Positions 39,301-51,500 of a stretch of DNA of 64,000 bases are shown here, one piece after another. Source of the DNA: Sitta carolinensis (Eukaryota; Chordata; Aves; Passeriformes; Sittidae); NCBI GenBank assembly GCA_032173965.1, contig CM063283.1:86510243-86574242 (forward strand), in the 5' to 3' direction. The translations under genes and the position numbers were made by a program. The notes under the pieces were generated by a model. That model was given only the letters and a program-made list of their open reading frames with translations. It made no database searches and was not told the DNA's origin. The first letter of the stretch is position 1. Every line of letters begins with the position of its first letter.

Positions 39301-42300
39301 TTAGGCTAGGACAAGTTATTGCATTTTAGAGCCAGATTTAGCACTGCAGTGTGTAATTAGCCTTTTTAAGGCTTTTAGGAAATACAAAAATTATGTATTG
39401 AAAATATGTATCTTCTAAAATATTCAAAGGAGAGGGCTCCTTTTTTGTCCAAAATTGCTTATGTTCATTTCACATGCATTTCCTGGTGCTTCCAATTTGA
39501 GAAGTATTTTGACTTTACATTTCAGCACTAATTTGTTCTTTATTAGTGATGTATCTCAAACTGACCAGAAAACAGTATGTCTGTTCTGTGACAGATTTTG
39601 ATTTTTATATTTATATCTTTGTCTGTCTTGAAGAACAAGTACAAATATTTTGAAATCCTTCATAAAATAATATTAAAAAAATATCAAGTGAATAAGTCAC
39701 ATTTGTAAGTACATGTGTCTTCTTTAGATATTTGGATTATTCCACCTGGCCTACTACTGTACCTGGAAGAACTGAAACTTCTAGAGAACTTGCATCCCAT
39801 ATTTTTTATTTTCCAGTACCGAGGTCTCAGATCCTCTAGTGTGCCAATGGAGCATTATGCGCTTGTGATAAGTAAGGCACTTAGGTTCCACCAGAACATT
39901 TCAGAAAAAAAAAATTGTTTATATTTACCTTTTAAAATGTTTTTCTGTAGCAGTGCAGTAAAGAAATGGGAAAACCATTTCTATGTGAAAAACCCCTGGA
40001 ATATTTAATTCCGAAAATGTTGAAGTAAATGATTTCAAGATTTCAAGACCTCACAAAGATAATATATTATTTCAAATGAGTCCACTTTTGAAGATGATTG
40101 CCCATGAGACAGTTACTTTACATAATTAGAATACACCAATAAATAGAATCTCACTTTCAAAAACCTCTTTAAAAAAGTTTTTGATTTTTAATTCTGTTCT
40201 ATAGCGCTGTTGTATACAAATAATGTTCGTTTCTGTGCTAAGACACAGCTTTCCAAACTGATGAAAATTATCCCCTTTTGCTTTCTTTCTATTTCTGCCT
40301 GAAAGATAATTAACAATTCAACTCATTATTCCAAATGCAGGGAATCACAATTGGACCATTGGTCAGATATCTGGATGTTAAAAAGACGAACAAAAAGGAA
40401 TCTATCAATGAAGAAATTCACGTGCGAGTAAGTTTTTATATCAATAACCAGTATCCCAAAGAGAAAAGAACAGGTATTCTAAAAGAGCTGGAAAGAGGGA
40501 GGCACTTGAACACCTGGCATTCAGTGGATTTGGACACTCAGTGCTTTTAAGGATATATGGAGGTAACCCTAAGCATAATTTTCTAAAATATTGCATCTAA
40601 TTTATATTCATATTTATTATCATATTATATTATCCTTCCACAAGTGTCACAGTGTAGTAGGTCCCTTATTTATTGGTACTTTGACTATGGCAGAACATAA
40701 ATAGAAATGAAATGTTTACAAAATGCATTCACCATCCTTCCTGGCTGGATTAGTCTGATACATTTGTTGCCATCATTTGAATGGTTCTAGACACACTGAA
40801 GCCTTAAAAGTCTTTAATCCAGATTTATTGAACTGAGTTGGATCATTGGACTGCAAATTTATTTTCAAGCTATTCCGAGTAATGATTCTCTCTCAAACAT
40901 TTACTTCAGTTCTCAAATAACTATTAAATAAAATAACAGAAAGTTGCATAATCTGACTTAACAACATTCTAGAAAAGGTATGTACATAATTTTATTTCAC
41001 AATAGGGAATGTGTTTGAAATTAGCAGAAACACTGTGCCTTGAAATGAAGCACACACAGAGACATTAGCAAAATTAGAGCATTGCAACTGATTTTGAATT
41101 TAAAGTGAATTTAATTCTTACTGTTTGAACCTATACACTTAACCTTGAAGAGAACTTGCATTTTAAAGCACCCTTTATGACAATACCTATTTAAGAATTG
41201 GCCTTTTTCTGTCTCTATAATGCTAGAAACACACAAAATATGACCGAAAGGAATAGGCGTTAGCAGTGACCAGTCTCATGTCATTCTGCAAAATCCTCAG
41301 AGAATTTACCTGTCAAGGTGAAGGTGTTGGTATGTGACCCTGTGCCTCTCCCAGGAAGGTGACACATGAGGAGGGGAAGCTTGCTTGACAGAACCAAGAA
41401 TTTATATTTTGACTTCAGTAGACAAAAAGGACCAGGCAATTTTTTTGCCTCCATCAAAACACTGCCACTGCAGCCAAGCTGTGATAGTGTCATCTTTGCC
41501 TTGATTTTTAGAGAAATATAGGTGCTTTCAGAAATAACTTACATGCTCAAATAAAAAAATAAATCTCAAAATCCTGTCAACAAGTATATATTTGTGGTAA
41601 TATTCTTTTTTCATAATGATCACTTAAAGTTTTTCCATATTTATTTCTTTAGTTGATGGATCACTTGAAGGCTGGTATTGAAGACATATGTGGACATTGG
41701 AGTCATTATCAGCTGAGAGATAAGTAAGTATCTCTTATTGCAGTCTAATATAATAAAATAACCTATCTATCATGTAAAATATAGTAGGTAAATAGAATAG
41801 GAAATCAAAATGCTGGGCTCATGTGCTGTATCTCTTTTTAGAAACTAAACTCCTGAGTAACCATTAACTTGAGAGTGCAATACTCATACTTTGCCTGCCT
41901 AATTGGATCTTCACAAGCAAAAAACAAGCCTTCAGAAAGTAAAACATAGCATGGGAACTAATGCTGCAGACATCAGCCTGTGCATAGCCCTGGTATAAAT
42001 CTAAGATCCTGGGAAATGCTTCTTTAACTCTGGATTTAGAACATAAGCTACACACAGTGTCAGTGCTTCACTGTCTTTTGCTGTGAGACTCCACAGCAAA
42101 CAGGAACCCTTGCTGGTACTAGAGAATCAGAAATAGTTAGTCACCTGTCCTTACAGATCTTTGCATTCAGTAATATCTAAAATAAGAGTGCTGAAGGGAA
42201 CGTTTGAATTTAAATAGCCAGTAGCATAAGCAGATACTCTTAAGCTAGTTTTTACTCAGAAATGCAGAGCCTGCATTGTCCCTCCCATAAGCAGGATGAG

Positions 42301-45300
42301 ATGGTTTTGTGAAACTTTGTGACTCTCCCAAGCTCTGCCCAGAAGAGCTGGATCCGTTGTTCCTTTTATCTTTTCCCTAAGGGACTCTTGTGGACATGTT
42401 GGCCACCACTACAGCCTGTGAAGAGAAGTAGGGAAAATACCGATTTTTCTTCCCCCAAACATTTTATTATGATGCCATGGGCTAAAAGTTACCCCTACTT
42501 ATGCCTAGATTTCTGTGCTGCAATCATGTCTGACCTTTCAGTATTGGACTCCAGTAATTCTGCCAAGGGTGTCTGCTGGGACACGTGACAATTCCTTTCA
42601 CGACTGGGCTTCTCCCTAAGGAAACCAGAATTTCAGAGTGGGAAGAGGATGACTAGTTTGCATCCAATCCTGGTGGGGAGTAATGATATTATGTACTAGG
42701 GCATACCCAGAAACTAAAATATCTTGTCTCTGAGTACAGAGATAGCTCTAAGACATCCATCTGCACTGTATGTGCAGTCAATAAACTGAACAAATTCCTG
42801 TTGGAGCAGTAAATCCATTGAAATAGCTGCATTTTCACATATCTGTGAGTAAATGCTATCCCTTTGTCTCACATCTACCTGACAGCTCTGGATAGAGAAT
42901 TTTCCCCAAACTAGCTGTAATGTATTGTTTGAGTTCATGGGCAGATTCAAAAAACACACTGTGTCTGAATGCATTTAATATGAGATGATTGTATTAAAAA
43001 GTATTTCCTAAACTTTTGTATGCAACTTTGAAGTTGTGTATCATAATTAATTACCTAAGCAATGACAATCCAGGACGCTTTTTGTTACACAAAAAAAAAA
43101 ACCCATAAAGAGCTCTAATCCCCATGCAAACATTTGTGTACCTTCCTCTGCTATTAATGAATAAAAAAATGGCCTTTGCTAAGGAGAAAAAGATACAAAT
43201 CCTGTAGTGCTTTTCCCAGCATCATGTAGCACCTTACCTTGCTGTGGTAAACTGTTCCTTTGAAAGAAACAGAACTGTTGCTCTGCTGAAGATCTGCTGT
43301 TGTTCTGCTAAATGTCTGCCTGAAAGCATGTACCTGTTCCAAGGCACCCACACACATATTCACATTTAAATTATGCCACACATTAGCGATATTTTACAAT
43401 CTGCAGCATGCAAGCACATAGTATTTTGGGGTCCTTTCAATTTCTCTGTTATTCAGAGTACAAAGAAATGTATTTTCTCTGCTCTAATTGTCAGGATTCA
43501 AAATTATCAGCAATGTAATGGGCCCTAACTACTGTAACTGCTGGGCCACTTAGAGCCTCATTGGTGGCTGGCTGAATAGGCCAGGATTACAGTAAGAGCA
43601 GCTGCTGCTGTTATGCCCTACTATAATGCAACATTTGTACAAAAGCATGGAGACTGGCCGTATTCTTTTCTGACAAATGTGGCAGTGTAATATGCAAACA
43701 TACACACAGCCCTCTTTTTTGCTCTGATTGCAGCTTGTTTCTTTCTTTTGTCTAGTGGGCTCTGCAATCTCTGTGGACCAGTAGACTATGCCAAATATCC
43801 CCTTAAAGGTCTCTGCTCACCAGGCCTTCAGGAGTCCACAGGTGCCTCTAATTTGTATTCAGTTTCCACCACTGAATTGTAGATATATGCATTTGAATGA
43901 AGATCAGCTTGTATTACCAAAATAAAAAAATATTTCTTTTTCTGCACTTTGATTTCGGTATGTCTTTTGTAGATTTAAGAAGTTTGACAATAAGTATTTG
44001 AAGAAAATTTTAATTCGCGAACACCAGCCCAAATCCAGCCTTGTGTCATTGTACAAAAAGATGGAGATAAAATTGGCCATCGAGATGGCTGAGAGTGGCA
44101 TGAAAATTTCAAAATCATCCACTACTTCTTTACAGTGAGTACCAACCTCCTGACCCTTTGCAGAGTAGGGACAGGAGGACAGGGACAAAAATGAGGAAGT
44201 ATACAAGGTATCCCATGACTTAATTGAAATGTAAGAAAAAAGAAGACAGTTGTGAAAAGAAAAGGTGCAATTTGGTGTCCATTTTATTTACACTTTGCTC
44301 AAAGAGTGAAAACTAAAATCATGGATATTTCCTCTGTTTCTTTTCCATGATGGGCAGTCCTGAAGAGGAATCATGAGTCAGCTAAAGAAACCACTCTGGT
44401 TGCTTTAAATCACAATAGTGGCTCAAGATAGATGTGCTTATCACTTACCTGGCCAATGAGTTTTGTGAATCCCTGCCAGGTGCTGAGGGACCTGCAATAA
44501 GGCTTAGTGTACAGGTCCTGACTAAATTATCCCAATTGTGAATTTTTGCTGAGATCAGATTTCTTTGTAGCATTTGCAATTTTTGCTGCTACAGTTTGCA
44601 ATCCCTCAAACCACCTTGCCATATTTTAGTATTTCCAAAACAAACAAATTTGTCCAATTAAACATTGAGATCAGTCTTCCAAGAAAGACTTGAGGATATT
44701 TGTGGTGGAAATGCTTGACAAGAACTGTCAATGTGCACTCATAGCCCAGAAAGACAACCTTATTCTGCACCAAAAGTAGCATGGCCAGCAGGTTGAGGGA
44801 GGGGATTCTCCCCTGCTGCTCTGCTCTTATGAGACCCTACAGTGCTGTGTCCAGCTCTGGGATCCTCAGTGCAGGAAAGACATGATCTGTTGGAGTGAGT
44901 CCAGACGAGCGCCACAAAGATGATCAGAAGGTTGAAGAACCTCTCCTAGGAGAAAGAGAAGTCTCTGGGAGCACGTTTGCAGCTTTTCAGTACTTAAAGA
45001 GGGCTTACAAGAAAGATGTGGACAGTCTTTTAGTAGGCTTGTAGCAGTAGGACTAGGAGAAGGCAGATTCAGACTAGGTACAAGAACATTTTTATGATGA
45101 GGGTGGTGAAAGTCTGGAACAGGTTTCTCTGGAAGGTGGTAGATGCCTCATCCTGGGAAGCATTCAAGGTCAGGTGTGATGGGGCTCTAAGCAGCCTGAG
45201 AGAGTTGAGGATGTCCCTTGCTCATTGTGGAACTGGATGCAAGCCATTCTATGATTCTATCAAACAGTAATGCAACTTGGCATGAGACAGACCAGGGGAC

Positions 45301-48300
45301 AAAACAGGTGGGATCTCCAGAGGGAAACGAAGGAACTACCCTCTCGGAGAAAAGTTGCACAAATCTTCTGTCCTGCATACTATAACTGATATGCATGTAT
45401 TTATCCTTGCCTTGCAAAACACTCTCCAGAGCACAGGTATTGCTGCAGGCACTTGCCTCCGTAATTTCTTTCTTGGGTTCTTGCTGACGACTGTTGCTGC
45501 TATTGCCTGATCTTTCCTGTTGCATCCTTAAACCACTCTCCATTTTGCAGCAGCCTCTGGTAGGGTCCAGCATATTAACTTTTTTGAATGATGATCACTA
45601 CCAATAACAGAAAATCCAAATATCAAAGGGATATTAAACTAAAATTTTTCTTGAAACTCTGGCTTAATCATGTCAAGATCAATCTGCTTTCTTGTACCGA
45701 TGTCAGCGTGCAGTGTAAGACCTAGCCTTTTTCTCTCTAAATTATTCTTTGCTGAATGGATGATATTAAAAAAGACTGCATGTATGTCAGGCTCCTTTCT
45801 GTCTGCTGTAATCCCTTAACCATTCTGAGCCAAGAGAAAATGTGGAAGACAATCCATGGCAATCAAGCTCCATTCCTCTTCTTTTCCTGAGGGAATGAGA
45901 AAATAAGACAAATCACTCCTGAGCTGAAAATTTAGATTGAAAAATATTCTTTAATAAACAGTTGATATGATGGACTAATTTTTGCCCTCTCTACTCTGCC
46001 TATAATTGAATTTTACTGTGCATCCTCCTCTCATGAGAAAGCCTTTTTAAAAATGAAGTGTCAGCTTCAGAAAAAAAACAGCCTGTGGCTCAAAAACCAT
46101 TCTGATCTTGCAGGCTATGAGAGTGTTCTAGGAAAATACATGTTTCCCCACCTCTGTACATTGATAAATGTCTGCTGTTGAGCACTGCATGAGATAGGAT
46201 GTTGAGCTAGGTGGTGGATCTTTGGTCTGAGCCAATACAGCAGTTGTTGTTGTCTTTCCCCATAGCAATTAAATGAACCTGTGTAAAAGGTTTCTAAATG
46301 TATGTATAAATCATCTGATTGCTGTCATTGATTCAGCGTGTGCCTAAAGTGTCTGTCTTCAGTGAAGATAGAAAACTCTGGCCATGAACAAGAGGAGATT
46401 TGAAATAAAATTCCAATGTATGGCACGTAAATCATTATTAGCAGTTCCAGAGTAGTGAGAAAACTCTCACTCCCACTTCTGATCAGTTTTGGCAGCCTTT
46501 ATGCACACAAAGATATTTACTTTATAAGAATCAAAGCAGACCTCCAATGCTGTGAATTAGAGAATTATATTCATGCTGGTGTGATTCCTGCAGGTGGAGT
46601 GGGTGTCCATTTTACAGTAAGTATTTCCAGTGTGGAATAAAAAATTTGCCCATGGATTGTGCAACAAAGATTCCACATTGGAATGAAAGCAGAGCATTTG
46701 GTTATGATATTTTGGAGAATAAAAGTCTTATCAATAAGGATGGAGATAGGAAAAGTGGAGTCTAGGAGATGTGATCAAAACTGTGGGTTAATGGCTGTTT
46801 TTGGTAGGAAATATGACCATTAGAGAGAAAGATGGTTTGATACTCAGTTTACTTAATGCTGGCTTCATATTGCTGCAATATTGACTTTGGTAAATATCAA
46901 TACAGTACAGATGAGAACCAGCTGTTGTGTTGTCATTTATGGTGGTACATTTATGAGAAAGTTGTGTCCAATAATGTTATTCTTCCACAGGATGAGTGAA
47001 GATTAATGGAGAGTTTACACAGTTCAAAATTTTAGATATAATAAAAAAAAAATATTACACAGGTTGTGCAAGTATCAATGTATTTAGTATCAATGTATCA
47101 AGTATCAACTATCTCCATATCTAAGGAAGAAAGAAATAATGTCATGGCAGTCATTACAGACAGACAGTTTTCATGGCATGTTATAATGTAAATTTTTTCT
47201 TCACAAATATATATCCTGTGCTGTTATTTGTTGTAACGTGTTGGAAGATTCAATAAGAACAAAGAAATTGTTTCTATAGGGATTACTTTATGGGTTTGGT
47301 AACATACCAAACATGTTTGGGTTTTTTGAAAGCTTTTTCTTAATGTATTGCAAAATGTAAAAGCAATCTGTTCCTTATTACCATATACATGCATTGTTAT
47401 CAGTTGGGTAGGTTAATTTCCAATCCCATGAAAAGAATGACAGTTTTTTATTTGTGCTCCAGAACAATATAGATTATCTTCACTCTATTTTATCTCTTGC
47501 TACACCAGCTCAACTGAGACTCAAGGAATTTTATTTATTCTATTTAACTTACTTTGAGAACAAAATAATAAGATTTGAAATGACCTAGAACTGGCTACTT
47601 CTGTGCTGGCATGTGGAAAAGTCAGGTACGCAGCTGGAAAAGTAAAGAGATAATCAGATAATCTGCCCAGTGGAGCCAAGCTTTTCTCTGTTTAGATGCT
47701 TTCCCCTATTTATTCCCAGCTGTAAGGTGTAAAGACCCTGTCGACACACAGTGAAGCACAAGGCAGGGAGGCAGTTGTTCCCTGTGATGTCAAAGCCACC
47801 TGCAGCAACTACTCCAGTTCCATTTGCATTACAAAAATGAGCCAAGCCTGTATTTTAGAGACCAATACTTGTTGTCAGTCCCCAGGGCTTGTGCTTGTGT
47901 ATATTTTCCCAGGTGAACTTAAGGTCTCCCTGTTGTCCAAAGGGACATAAGATAGGGGCTGCTGACAGGAGGAGTCTGGTTTCCCTGCTGTGAAGGGCAG
48001 CAAAATGGGCTCTGCCCCAGTCTGAGACACTATGCCCAGTAGGGGCGTAAGGGTGCATCCAAACCTGGAAAATTGGTAGCACCCCCAGATCCTCTTGGTG
48101 TATCTGTGAGGACTGAAAGCAAGTGGAAAAGGAGCCAACCAGTAAATGCACCCACCTACTCAGTCAGCCTGGAGTTGGGTGATGGTAAATTTCTCTAATG
48201 GTAAATAACTAACTTATTTGTTATTGCAATTGTTGAGAATTGAAGAATGTCAATTAAACATTTGTTAGGAAGGTTTTATCAGGGACAAGATAAGATTTGT

Positions 48301-48447
48301 GGTCAAATCCAGAAAGTCAGTCCTTTTCTGTCACACTGACTTCCCAGCAACTCAGTGGCAGACTCATGGGTTGCTCATGCTTCAGTGAGATCCTTAACTT
48401 GTGGCTTATCCCAGTCCTGGCTCTGGATTCACCTGAACCTGTTGTTT

Positions 48448-48510
<63 letters not shown>

Positions 48511-51500
48511 TTCACAGAAAAAAAAGGCAGGTCTCTGTTTTAGTCTGATGGCAGAATGAAAACACATTCCAAAAACTTGAAATATGTCAGGAATTAATTC
48601 TTATATTCCAGGGGCTTTGGACAGGGGCCAGGGCACCAGGGATCACTGTCTACTTGATGGTAAGAGGCAGTAAAATATAGAATCCAGGCAGTTTATGTTG
48701 ATCCTACAAGTTTTCAAGATGTTCATGGTAGATTATAGAACAAACCAGTGGAAATGTTGTTGAACTTGATGTAATTGCAAATTATAAACTTCTTCCTTTG
48801 TTTACATTATAATCAGAGTTTAGTTTGATTCCATCTTCCTTTGCCATTAAATTTTTTTAATTTATTTTAGAAGAACTGTGAGATAGATGCAGACAAAACT
48901 TTGGCAATACTGTACATTGATCATCATTGATTTTTTAATTGCACAATTTACAGACAACACTTTAGGGACATCACTTATCTGAAAAACAACACTTGCAATC
49001 ACTTTTTTTTTTTTTTTTAAGAGGCAAGAAAGCAAAATGGAGAATGGGAAAAATTGGAAACAACAAGACGAACTCAGACTGATTCATCCAGGATGATCAC
49101 TATCTATTTCCCTTTATTGTCCTGGGAATTCATCTGAACAGTTACTCTCACAGTGATTGACTGATTTAGTGAAACCTGATAAAATTTCACAGCAGCCCTC
49201 CTCCACTCTTTTGCTAGTGGAAAAACCAGGCAGCTTCAAGTGACTGTGGGCTTGTCAAAGTTTTTTAAGGACACAAAGATGACTATCTTTTAGGTGGCTC
49301 TTTCATTTCAAATGGAGAAACAGGTTCAGTAGCAAGGAAACTCTATATGTTCTCACCACAGGGCAGGTCTCTGAGACTTAATAATAGACATACTCATTTG
49401 TTCTTAAGGATTTTCTTCACTTTCTCAAAGAAGAAATGTAAGATGGCAAGGCCCACTGCTAGACCATGCTGAGGTCTTTATTCAGACAGAGGAGGAAACT
49501 TACAGTGTTTTCCTGAGCTGGTTATGGCCTAATCTAATACTTAAATAGGAACTTCCTTATGGAGGTTTAATAAAGAAGAGTTTCTACTGCCAGATGTATG
49601 AGGGCTTAGGGCCCAATTTGACTACCCACTATACGGATAGAACCAATGAAAGAGCAAAATTTTACTTTTTTTTATTCATCTTTGGGTAATTTGTAGGTGT
49701 TGCTGGTCACTGAAAGGCTCTATGTAGCCTTCCGTTCTAGCGCTAACCCATGCATGATTTCATAGGACTAGTATTTAATCATCTCATTAATACCATATTT
49801 AATTTCCCCTTTTATTTACAGGAGCGGCAGGCAGCAGCGTGCGCACAGGCTGTCCCCGGCAGAGGTGGAGTCCATGAGGGATGTGCTGGCACACAGCCTG
49901 TACCGAGTGCGGCAGAGGGTGTGTGTGAGCCGCCGCCGCCGCGCTTGTTTGCGCTCCCCGTGCGCGGCCCCGGGCGCCTGCAGGGAGCTGGCAGGCGCGG
50001 CACACCGGGAAGGACCCGGCCTTGGGCGCTGATCGGGGCCGGGAATAAAGCTGGGTTGGGTTTTTATTTCCCCCATCAGCTTTTCGCCCTGAGGGCAGCG
50101 CGAAAAGGCGGGAGAATCTGTGACTGAGCTGTAGAGGTCAGGCTTCCCCCGCCGCACGGCTGCCTGCCTGGGAAGCCGCCTCGCCGACGCTGCCAGGGCT
50201 CCAGGGAGGGAGCCGACTAAACAAGTTGAGAATGGCTTTTTGGGGGCTTGAGTGAGTCAAACACATGGTATCCAACCCTGATGCATCGGCCAAAGTCACC
50301 CTGGCAGTGGGAGGCAGTCTCTGGCAGCGGCGAAAGGCCGCGCGCCGGCAATCACCGCGCAGCCCTGCGTGGGAGCGGCGTTTGCCCGCACCGCAGGAGG
50401 GAAAACACGAAGGAAAAAATTCCACGTCCTCCGAGCTTCATTTTACACATTTAGGTGTTTTTTTTTTTTTCTTCCCCTGTAAAAGTGGTGTGATAATACC
50501 TCAGCGGGGATTTTTTTTTTTTTGCAGAAATTTGTAGTGACCCTGATGCAGCGCAGGGTGTGGTATCTGCTTAATCCAGTCTCGGGCACTGAATAGACCA
50601 TTGAGAGCTCGCCCACAGCAATGAGTGGTAGAGGATACATTACAGTAACCTTGAAATTATGCCGATAAACAAGGCTAACGCATGTAACACACGGGTACTA
50701 GAAAATGCAAGGGCCTGCTCATTTAAATGTGGCGTTATTAATATGTTATTCATTCCTAACGTTATTTGATTTGCCGTGGCTAATTATCTTTCTGATATTA
50801 ATTCCTTATCTTACCAGCAACAATTTGCATATATATAGTTATCTCTTAGCTTACTGAAATGAACTCTCTCTCTTCAAAATCAATTACAGTAATGACTATT
50901 TGTGCCAGTCATTTCCTATGTAGTATTGAGAATGGTGTGCTGTTGGAAATGAAAGATTGGAGGAAAATAATGCCACTTCTAATACTTCTTTTCAGCTCTG
51001 AAAAGCTCTTGCTCGCCAGACCAACTTTACAAGGACCCTTGCAAATGAAACAGATCAGATTCTACTTTTTTAAGAGGGCTTATAAACTTCAGTGAATTTT
51101 TCTTTTTAAGGCAGACAATTATTTCCTTCATTTCACTAGATGTATATAATAAACTAAAAACCTTGTCTTAAATGATGCTCAGTTTTAGGTTAATATTAAT
51201 TTGTAGTTTGTCCAAGTATGGAAAGGAAACTCAGCTGTGTATCTCATTCTGGAGATACATTCCTAGTTTCTGCATGCATCTGAAGCTTGCTCCAGACTCA
51301 GTAATATTAGTACCAAAGCTCAGAGCCGAGTTATCTCTTTCTTGGGACCTTCCTCATATCTGTAGCTCCCAACTACAGTTGATGAGATGTGAAAAGAGAT
51401 GACAAAGACAGGACAAGCACAGAAGTGATAACAGCCTTCTTAGGTAGGTATATTTTATATACCTGCACTTTGAACAGACAAGAGTCTATCAAAAATGGCT

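Larger units (their letters stand above)
44135..49821 (+). other. SLC9A4 intron 8 (longest intron)
   Basis: 5.7-kb intron. It contains a sense CR1 fragment (44,735-45,260), a double poly(T) tract (48,449-48,508) and a shorter T run (about 49,003-49,018). A minus-strand 128-codon open frame (45,187-45,573) begins just downstream of the CR1 tail and reads back into it; no domain recognised. Confidence 0.75.

Noticed and set aside
45187..45573. 128-codon minus-strand open frame in SLC9A4 intron 8
   Set aside because: It overlaps the antisense of a CR1 tail and has no recognisable domain.
49750..50127. 125-codon plus-strand open frame over exon 9
   Set aside because: It is in a different phase from the NHE4 tail; the correct phase gives [11 protein letters not shown]...VRQR and closes with both neighbours.
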